From positions 1 to 18,271 of the forward strand of contig JBJXFI010000349.1 in NCBI GenBank assembly GCA_046154695.1: a stretch of 18,271 bases of DNA, read 5' to 3'. Positions 8,570 through 15,532 of the stretch are shown here, piece by piece. Every line of letters starts with the position of its first letter. Position 1 is the first letter of the stretch. Position numbers and translations under genes: made by a program. Below the pieces are notes generated by a model that was not told where the DNA came from, ran no database searches, and saw only the letters and a program-made list of their open reading frames with translations. The DNA comes from DALYLB01 sp046154695. Its GTDB lineage: Bacteria; Acidobacteriota; Blastocatellia; RBC074.

Positions 8570-9274
8570 ATGAACGCACAATTTAATGAACTGGTGAGCC
8601 GCCTGAGCGGCGCGCTCGGCGGGAATCTGGTCTCGGTGATCGCCTATGGATCGGCGATCGCGGCGCCCGGCAATCCCAAAAAGGCCGACTATCAGGTGCT
8701 GGCCATCGCGCGGCGGCTCTCGGGCAATGATCTGCGGCTCGCGCGGCCGGCCCTGCAATGGTGGACGGGAGAGGGCTACGCCATCCCAACGCTCTTCACC
8801 GAGACCGAATTCGCGCATTCGCTCGACGTTTTCCCCATCGAGTTCCGGCATATGCGGACCGCGTATGAGGTGATCCACGGCCGCGATCCGCTCGCCGGCG
8901 CCTCGGTCTCGGACGCGCACCTGCGCTGGCAGACCGAACACGAACTGCGCGGCAAGCTGCTTCGCCTGCGGTCGCTCCATGCATCGGCCAGCGCGACGGC
9001 CGCCGGCCTGACCAGACTGATGACGGAAAGCGTCGTCAGCTTCATTCGCCTGATGCGCCCGATCCTGGAGCTTCACGGCGAGACCCCGCCGCTCGGACGC
9101 CTGGCGACCGCGCGGATGACCGGGGAACGGCTCGGAATCGATGCCGGCGCGCTCGTTCGCCTCCTTCAACTTCGCGAGGAACCCCGCGAACTGATGGAGG
9201 CTGAGGCGCAGGATCTGTTCTCGGCCTATCTCGACTGCCTCTCCCGAATCATCGATGCCGTCGATCGAATTTAG
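8570..9274 (+). CDS. Nucleotidyltransferase-fold protein, active site incomplete
   Basis: The product has 234 residues and no signal peptide or membrane segment. The N-terminal pattern VSVIAYGSAIAA followed by KKADYQVLAIA (residues 21-47) resembles the GS-x(n)-DxD core of DNA polymerase beta-type nucleotidyltransferases, but the second carboxylate is Gln42 rather than Asp or Glu. A later LDVFPIEF (85-92) sits where the third acidic residue of such folds would be expected. The rest is helical. Function is unknown; it may be a catalytically weak or inactive member that binds a nucleotide or partner. GAGGGAG lies 8 bases before the ATG at 8570, and the gene begins only 16 bases after the TPM stop, so the two are co-transcribed. 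An in-frame extension upstream overlaps the TPM gene and is rejected. Confidence 0.75.
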   Translation: MNAQFNELVSRLSGALGGNLVSVIAYGSAIAAPGNPKKADYQVLAIARRLSGNDLRLARPALQWWTGEGYAIPTLFTETEFAHSLDVFPIEFRHMRTAYEVIHGRDPLAGASVSDAHLRWQTEHELRGKLLRLRSLHASASATAAGLTRLMTESVVSFIRLMRPILELHGETPPLGRLATARMTGERLGIDAGALVRLLQLREEPRELMEAEAQDLFSAYLDCLSRIIDAVDRI

Positions 9275-9466
9275 GTTTGGAGTTCCGCCTTGTAGCTTTC
9301 AGGGTGGCGGTATTGAACATCATGGGCGCGCGTTCGGAGTTCCGTCTTTAGGCGGGGGCATTGAAATGGAACGGGCGCAGTTCCAGGCGGCGCCCCATTA
9401 GCGAGAAGCCGCCGCGTAAACGCGGAACTCCGAACGCGCGCCCGTTTATCTACCAAGGAGATCTCA
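9275..9466. repeat. Palindromic repeat array between the nucleotidyltransferase-like gene and lemA
   Basis: Nearly the whole gap is made of copies of the GTTCGGAGTTCCGCC family. A partial copy lies at 9279-9308. A perfect 21-base inverted repeat (9324-9344 with 9423-9443) encloses about 80 bases. A second, degenerate unit begins at 9360 (ATTGAA then GGGCGC then AGTTCC) and parallels 9313-9342. A smaller hairpin, GGGCGC 9373-9378 with GCGCCC 9390-9395, lies inside. The array ends just before the lemA Shine-Dalgarno at 9455. Confidence 0.7.
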
Positions 9467-10063
9467 ATGGGAAAAACTGCTCTCGTAATTGTGGGAGTGA
9501 TTGTGGCCGCCGTTCTTTTGATCGGCATGTGGGGGCTGGGCGGGTACAACCGCCTGGTCGAGCAGCGCAACATCGTCGATAAGGAGTGGGCGCAGGTCGA
9601 GAACAACCTGCAGCGCCGCGCCGACCTGATCCCGAATCTGGTCAACACCGTCAAGGGGTACGCCAAACTCGAAGAGGGCGTCCTGACCCAGATCGCGCAG
9701 GCGCAGGCGATTATGAAGGCCCCCGGCTCGACGCCCGAGCAGAAGATGGACGCGAGCAATCAGATGACCGGCGCCCTGCAGCGCGGCGGATTGCTCGGCG
9801 GCCCCTTTCTGACCCTCGTGCAAACCTATCCCCAGCTCAAATCCGACCAGCAGTTCCTCCGGCTGCAGGATGAGCTGGCCGGCACTGAAAACCGCCTCGC
9901 CGTCGCGCGCAAGGACTATAACGACTCCGTCACGACCTACAACACCTCGCGGCAGAAATTCCCCACCGTGGTCATCGCCAACTTCACCGGCTTTCAGGAC
10001 AAGCCCTTCTTCAAGGCCGAAGAGAGCGCCAAGGTCGCGCCCAAGGTCGATTTCAGCAAATAA
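9467..10063 (+). CDS. lemA: LemA family membrane protein
   Basis: The product has 198 residues. One N-terminal membrane helix (about 5-24) is followed by the LemA domain: GGYNRLVEQRNIVDKEWAQV, then the family signature LQRRADLIPNLVNTVKGYAK (about 50-69), and a long helical bundle with LRLQDELAGTENRLAVARKDYN and a C-terminal FPTVVIANFTGF stretch. LemA proteins are predicted to expose a short N-terminus outside the cell and a helical domain whose role is undefined; they commonly accompany TPM proteins. AAGGAG at 9455-9460 lies 6 bases before the ATG. It is 192 bases from the preceding gene, with a palindromic repeat array between them, and may be expressed from the upstream promoter or from its own. 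Confidence 0.93.
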   Translation: MGKTALVIVGVIVAAVLLIGMWGLGGYNRLVEQRNIVDKEWAQVENNLQRRADLIPNLVNTVKGYAKLEEGVLTQIAQAQAIMKAPGSTPEQKMDASNQMTGALQRGGLLGGPFLTLVQTYPQLKSDQQFLRLQDELAGTENRLAVARKDYNDSVTTYNTSRQKFPTVVIANFTGFQDKPFFKAEESAKVAPKVDFSK

Positions 10064-10087
10064 GCCCGCGCTGAGCAGCGGGAAGTA

Positions 10088-10154
10088 CGGAAAATATGAA
10101 AGGGACGGAGGCATTCATTGCCGCTTCTGTCCCTTTCGTTCTTTCCGGATTTTT
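10088..10154. terminator. Long hairpin terminator after lemA, shared with the convergent VWA gene
   Basis: CGGAAA (10088-10093) pairs with TTTCCG (10142-10147) and GAAAGGGAC (10098-10106) pairs with GTCCCTTTC (10129-10137), with a four-by-four internal loop between them. Five T residues follow at 10150-10154 on the plus strand. It starts 25 bases after the lemA stop and ends 10 bases before the VWA stop at 10165, so it could act in both directions. A smaller CCCGC/GCGGG stem lies at 10065-10082. Confidence 0.65.
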
Positions 10155-10164
10155 CGACCGCGCC

Positions 10165-13100
10165 TCACGTCGTCAACCGGCGATAGATTCCCGGCAGCCG
10201 TTCCGGGAGGCTCATCACATCGTCGATGATGGTGTAGCCGACTTCGCCGTAGAGGTCCTTCAATTCCGATTCCGATTCGCGGTCGATGGTGATGCAGAAG
10301 GGGACGATTCCCTGGATCTTCGAGTGGCGAAGGGCCATTTTGGTGTCTTCGCGTGCGTAACGGGAGTCGCCATAGTCGTGATCGTAGGGGCGTCCGTCGC
10401 TCAGAATGATGAGCAGTTTGGTGCGGGCGTCCTGGCGTTCGAGTTCGGAGGCGGCGTGGCGGATGGCGGCGCCGAGCCTTGTATTGTTGTGATAGGTGAT
10501 GCCGCCGATGCGGCGCTCGACCTCGGGCGAATAGCTTTCGCCGAATCGTTTGATGAGGAAGTACTTGACGTTGCGGCGGCCCTCGCTGGTGAAGCCGGAG
10601 ATGGAATAGGCGTCGCCGACGGCTTCGAGGGCTTCGCTCATCAGGACGAGGCCCTGTTTTTCGATCTCGATGATCTTCTGTCCGGGCCGGGTATACGGCT
10701 GGTTCGGATGGCGGGTGATGGTCCGCGCGGTCGAAGACGACATATCGAGCAGAAACGAGACGGCGACATCGCGTTCGCGGCGCACACGGCGGATATACAG
10801 CCGGTCGGAGGGGCGGCCGGTCGTCTTCTTATCGACATAGTGATCGATCAGCGCCTGCAGATCGAAGTCCTCGCCGTCGAGTTCTCCCTTGATCTTGCGC
10901 AGCGATTCCGGCCTGAGCATCTGGAACTGGTGGCGGATCGAGGAGATCACGCCCGAGTACCGGGCGCGCACCTGCTCGACGAAATCGCGGTGCCCCTTGC
11001 GGTTCTCGCGCTGCATAACGCGGCACCATTTGGCGCGATGGTCGCCGAGCTCCCGGTCCCATTCGTCGTAAAAGAAGACATCGTCGCCCTCCTGCGGCTC
11101 CTGCTCGCTGGTCTCGGCGTTCAACAGCTCATTGAGCAGCTCCGAGTCGGTGGACATGGTCTCTTCGACGGCCTGCGACCATTGATTGAAAAGCTCGGGC
11201 CGGCGCTGCTGCGAGGAGGATGCCTGCTGCTGGTCGGAATCGCTCTGATTCTCTTCGGCGTCCTTTTCGTCGGGCTTTTGCTTCTCTTCCTCGGCCTCGC
11301 CGTCGGTCTGGGGCTGGTTCTTCCGGCCGTCGAGCAGCTCATAGACGCGGAAGGTCGCCATCAGCGTGTCGCCCACGGTCGCATCGTCCCGGCGTATATA
11401 GTCGGCGACGATCCGCTCGAATTCCCGAATGGCGTCGGCATAGGCCCGGCGCGCGGTCTCGTCGATCACGCCGCCGCAGAGCGTGATCTGAAAGAGCATC
11501 TCATAGACGGCCTGTTCGACCGTCAGCTCCGCGATCGGCGGACGCCGCTCGGTCAGGCGGGAGCGGACGAAATCGAGATCGCGCCGAATGCCGCGATAAC
11601 TCGCGCGAAGCCGCCAGTCGATGCGCCCGTTCTCCAGGGTGGTGAAGATCCGCGTCGCCAGCAGCGCGTTGGGAAACCGCGAGAGGACGATCTTGTAGTC
11701 GGCGATCTCGTATAGCTCGGGCGCGAGCTCCATGCGCGGCGAGGCGAGATGCTCGGTGTTCGAATACTGAACGAACTCGGGATCGGCCAGATCCTCGGCC
11801 CGGCGGGCGCGCTCCCGCGCCTCGAAATAGCCGTCGATCTCGGTCAGCGCGGCGTGGATCTCGGGCGTGGCGGCCAGCCGGGTGCCGAATTCGACCTGCC
11901 CCGACGCGTGGGCGGCCAGCACCTTGTAGAGCTTGAAGTCCTCTTCCGGCGCGCCGAACTCGGCGACGACCGAGGGGAGCTGAATCGTGAGGCCGTCGTT
12001 GATCTTCGACTCCTCGGGAATCGAGCCGAGCGGCATGATGACCATCTCGCGGCCGGTCAGCCCCTCGACATAGAGCCGCAGCAGGTGCGAGATCGATTCG
12101 AGCGCGACCCCGTCGTGAGCGCCCCGCAGGCTGTCCTGGCTCGTCTTCGATTCGAGGGCGTAATAGGCCTGCGCCTTGCGGCGGTCCTCGCGGTGGAGCA
12201 CCGCTCCCTCGCGCGCCCAGGCTTGAAACTGGTCGAGCGAGGCGGTCGCGAGCGCGCGCGGGCTGCTCTTGAAGCATTCGAGCGCGACATAGACGTTCTG
12301 GCCGGCCAGATCCTCGACGACATCGAGCACGGCGTTGACCCGCTCGGGGGCGCGCTTGCGCTGCGTGACCGAGAGCGTCGCCAGCACCTTTGGCGTGAGC
12401 TTCAGAAAATCGTAGACGATCGCGTTGCCTTCATCAGCGACCTTGCGCGTGACGCGGTTCCATTTCTCGAAGCTGTCGGTGCCGCCGACCTCGATGACCG
12501 AGCGGGCGGAGCGGAAATACTGGAGCGCCGTCGCGCCGCCCCGTTCGAGAAAGACCGCCGTCTGGCGGCAAAGCTCGATGACGTCGGCCGGGCTCTGAAC
12601 GAAGCTCAGCCCCTCGCCGATCGCCGAGAGAAATTCCGCGGCCGTCGCGCCTGTGCGCTGGGCGAAGCTTTCGGCCAGACCGAGTGCGGCCTCGATCGGA
12701 GCGCCGGCCGAGGCCGTCTCCAGGCTGCGCAACTGCGCCAGCGCCTGCGGGGCGGCGACCAGCACCTCGGTGCTGTGCTTGACGGAGCGATGCGCGACCT
12801 CGACCGCGATCCCGAAGAGCCGGACGGCATATCGCTCCTCTCCGAGCGAGGCGGCCGTCCGCGGCGCATTGCGAAAGGTGGTGAGCGCCGCGGCCGGCGA
12901 GAGCACGATCTGCTTGGAGCAGAGCGCGACCAGCAGCGGGCGCAGCGGCTCGGGCAGCGCCTCCAGCGTCTCATACGATGCCCGGAAGAACTCCCCGGCC
13001 TCCTCGGCGTTGTTCATCGCGACCTTCTTGCCGATCTCCGCCCAGGCACGCAGGTCGCCGTTCTCCAGCAGCCGCGAGACCTCCTGCACCGCCCTGAAGA

Positions 13101-13269
13101 AGTCCATGGCCATCTTCGGCGACATGCTCACGAGCGAGGCGCCGATATCCACGGCCACCCAACCGCGCTCGTTGGGCTTCATGCCCATCTTCATCGCGAG
13201 CGCCTCCACGGTATTGCGGGTCAGACCTTTCAAGAGCGCCCCGGTTAGTCCTTTCTTTTCTTCCGACAT
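10165..13269 (-). CDS. VWA-domain protein of the CbbO/NorD type with long helical-repeat N-terminus
   Basis: The product has 1034 residues. The C-terminal von Willebrand factor A domain (about 830-1030) carries a full metal-ion adhesion site: DMSSS (842-846), Thr930 in NTRLG and Asp957 in LSDGRPYD. CbbO and NorD proteins pair with a CbbQ/NorQ AAA+ ATPase and recruit it to a metalloenzyme that needs activation. Residues about 40-350 show a recurring motif (FFRA, FFRA, FRNA, FLSA, FRSA, FKSS) every 37-44 residues, suggesting an alpha-helical solenoid. A charged Gln/Glu/Ser-rich linker spans about 650-690. The ATG at 13269 begins MSEEKKGLTG, but neither it nor the in-frame ATG at 13317 has a clear Shine-Dalgarno, so the start is uncertain. 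It lies 111 bases downstream of its AAA+ partner. Confidence 0.85.
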   Translation of the reverse strand: MSEEKKGLTGALLKGLTRNTVEALAMKMGMKPNERGWVAVDIGASLVSMSPKMAMDFFRAVQEVSRLLENGDLRAWAEIGKKVAMNNAEEAGEFFRASYETLEALPEPLRPLLVALCSKQIVLSPAAALTTFRNAPRTAASLGEERYAVRLFGIAVEVAHRSVKHSTEVLVAAPQALAQLRSLETASAGAPIEAALGLAESFAQRTGATAAEFLSAIGEGLSFVQSPADVIELCRQTAVFLERGGATALQYFRSARSVIEVGGTDSFEKWNRVTRKVADEGNAIVYDFLKLTPKVLATLSVTQRKRAPERVNAVLDVVEDLAGQNVYVALECFKSSPRALATASLDQFQAWAREGAVLHREDRRKAQAYYALESKTSQDSLRGAHDGVALESISHLLRLYVEGLTGREMVIMPLGSIPEESKINDGLTIQLPSVVAEFGAPEEDFKLYKVLAAHASGQVEFGTRLAATPEIHAALTEIDGYFEARERARRAEDLADPEFVQYSNTEHLASPRMELAPELYEIADYKIVLSRFPNALLATRIFTTLENGRIDWRLRASYRGIRRDLDFVRSRLTERRPPIAELTVEQAVYEMLFQITLCGGVIDETARRAYADAIREFERIVADYIRRDDATVGDTLMATFRVYELLDGRKNQPQTDGEAEEEKQKPDEKDAEENQSDSDQQQASSSQQRRPELFNQWSQAVEETMSTDSELLNELLNAETSEQEPQEGDDVFFYDEWDRELGDHRAKWCRVMQRENRKGHRDFVEQVRARYSGVISSIRHQFQMLRPESLRKIKGELDGEDFDLQALIDHYVDKKTTGRPSDRLYIRRVRRERDVAVSFLLDMSSSTARTITRHPNQPYTRPGQKIIEIEKQGLVLMSEALEAVGDAYSISGFTSEGRRNVKYFLIKRFGESYSPEVERRIGGITYHNNTRLGAAIRHAASELERQDARTKLLIILSDGRPYDHDYGDSRYAREDTKMALRHSKIQGIVPFCITIDRESESELKDLYGEVGYTIIDDVMSLPERLPGIYRRLTT

Positions 13270-13332
13270 AACAGCAAAGCTACCATTGATCACGGAAAGC
13301 GAAAGCGCCCCAGACATCGATCCGAGGCCGGT

Positions 13333-13346
13333 CGCCCCCGGGGGCG
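13333..13346. repeat. Perfect 14-base palindrome between the AAA+ and VWA genes
   Basis: CGCCCCCGGGGGCG is fully self-complementary with no loop. It sits in the 111-base gap of this two-gene unit; it may be an RNA stem or a chance result of high GC. Confidence 0.45.
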
Positions 13347-13380
13347 GGGCGCTCGCGCTCCCAATTCCGCGGGTTGAAGA

Positions 13381-14220
<840 letters not shown>

Positions 14221-14294
14221 CCCTGCATATTCAAGATTTCAGTGGTACAATCAAGTTTCACATCTTAACACTGGTCCGGAATAAACTGAAACAT

Positions 14295-15464
14295 ATGATT
14301 GCAGTCGCGATGAGCGGGGGGGTGGACAGTTCGGCCGCCGCCGCATTATTAAAAAATGAGGGCCATGAGCTGGTCGGGTTCTCGATGCAGCTCTGGAACC
14401 AGCGCCGGATCAACGTCGGTCCGGACGGAGAGCCGCTGCCGAGCCGCTGCTGCTCGCTGGACGACCTGTATGACGCGCGCACGGTGGCGGCGCGGCTCGG
14501 CTTTCCCTTCTATGTCGTGAACCTGGAGGAGGAATTCGAGCGGGACGTCGTCCGCCCCTTCGTCGCCAAGTATCTGGACGGGTTGACCCCGAGCCCTTGC
14601 GTGGCCTGCAACTCGTTTCTCAAGTTCGACAAGCTGGTGGAGCTCGCCCAGACGGCCGAGGCCGAAAAGGTGGCCACGGGCCATTACGCCCGCGTGACGT
14701 TTGACGAGGAGCGGGGGCGCTGGCTGCTGCTCCGCGCGGTCCATCGCCCGAAGGACCAGTCCTATTTTCTCTTCGAACTGACGCAGCATCAGTTGAGTTA
14801 TGCCCTGTTCCCGCTGGGCGGGATGACGAAGCAGGAGGTTCGCGAGATGGCCGAGGCGGAGGGTTTGCCGACCGCCGCGAAGCCGGAGAGCCAGGAGATC
14901 TGTTTCATTCCGGACGGAAATTATCCGCGGTTCATCGAGCGCTATCTCGAAGAGGACCGCGCGGCGCCCACGAGCGCGAACGACCTGCCGGTGCTCAATC
15001 AGCCGCCGGCCCGGATTCACGGTATCGGCGGGCTCGACGCCTCCCGGTTGACGCCCGGCGAGATCGTCACGACCGCCGGCGAGGTGATCGGACGGCATCA
15101 GGGCATTCATCGCTACACCGTCGGCCAGCGGCGCGGAATCGGCATCTCTTCCCCCGACCCGCTCTATGTCGTGCAGGTGGACGCAAGAAACAATCGCGTC
15201 GTCGTGGGCGGCAGCGACGACCTGCTCAGGCCCGAGATGATCGTCGATCGCGTCAACTGGATCTCGATCGCCGCCCTTGCCGAACCGATGACCGTCTCGG
15301 TCAAGATTCGCTCGCGCGCCGAAGAGGCCCCCGCCACGATCCGCACGCGCGAAGACGGCTCGGTCCTCGTCGCCTTCGACGATCCGCAGCGCGCCGTCAC
15401 CCCCGGGCAGGCCGCCGTCTTCTATGACGGCGACATCGTCGTCGGCGGCGGCTGGATCGCGTGA
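14295..15464 (+). CDS. mnmA: tRNA-specific 2-thiouridylase MnmA
   Basis: The product has 389 residues. MnmA adenylates and then thiolates U34 of the tRNAs for Lys, Glu and Gln. The PP-loop SGGVDSS is at 7-13. The catalytic cysteine pair is Cys105 (in SPCVACNSFLKF) and Cys203 (in QEICFIPDGNY), and the tRNA-binding stretch includes ATGHYARV and KDQSYFLFEL. The RCCSLDDLYDAR segment (51-62) is the cysteine-bearing version seen in many bacteria. The C-terminal beta-barrel contains GQRRGIGIS and ends in FYDGDIVVGGGWI. The frame is open upstream, but ATG 14295 gives the standard MIAVAMSGGVDSS start. No Shine-Dalgarno is visible; TAAACT lies seven bases before the ATG, so the mRNA may be leaderless. 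It converges on polA. Confidence 0.95.
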   Translation: MIAVAMSGGVDSSAAAALLKNEGHELVGFSMQLWNQRRINVGPDGEPLPSRCCSLDDLYDARTVAARLGFPFYVVNLEEEFERDVVRPFVAKYLDGLTPSPCVACNSFLKFDKLVELAQTAEAEKVATGHYARVTFDEERGRWLLLRAVHRPKDQSYFLFELTQHQLSYALFPLGGMTKQEVREMAEAEGLPTAAKPESQEICFIPDGNYPRFIERYLEEDRAAPTSANDLPVLNQPPARIHGIGGLDASRLTPGEIVTTAGEVIGRHQGIHRYTVGQRRGIGISSPDPLYVVQVDARNNRVVVGGSDDLLRPEMIVDRVNWISIAALAEPMTVSVKIRSRAEEAPATIRTREDGSVLVAFDDPQRAVTPGQAAVFYDGDIVVGGGWIA

Positions 15465-15532
15465 ATCGTTCGGAGTTCCGCCCCCCCCGCGGTGAAAGGC
15501 CGGACCGCCTGAAGGCGGAACTACGAACGATT
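15464..15532. repeat. Palindromic repeat joining the mnmA and polA ends
   Basis: The left arm 15464-15482 (AATCGTTCGGAGTTCCGCC) and right arm 15514-15532 pair at 18 of 19 positions around a 31-base centre. The centre can form its own stem, CCGCC 15505-15509 with GGCGG 15514-15518. The left arm starts on the last base of the mnmA stop codon and the right arm covers the first bases of the polA stop codon. It belongs to the GTTCGGAGTTCCGCC family and probably serves as a two-way transcription end. There is no T run. Confidence 0.75.

Noticed and set aside
10096..13248. Long open frames (539 and 499 codons) antisense to the VWA gene
   Set aside because: They mirror the VWA coding frame, have no recognisable motifs and lack start signals.
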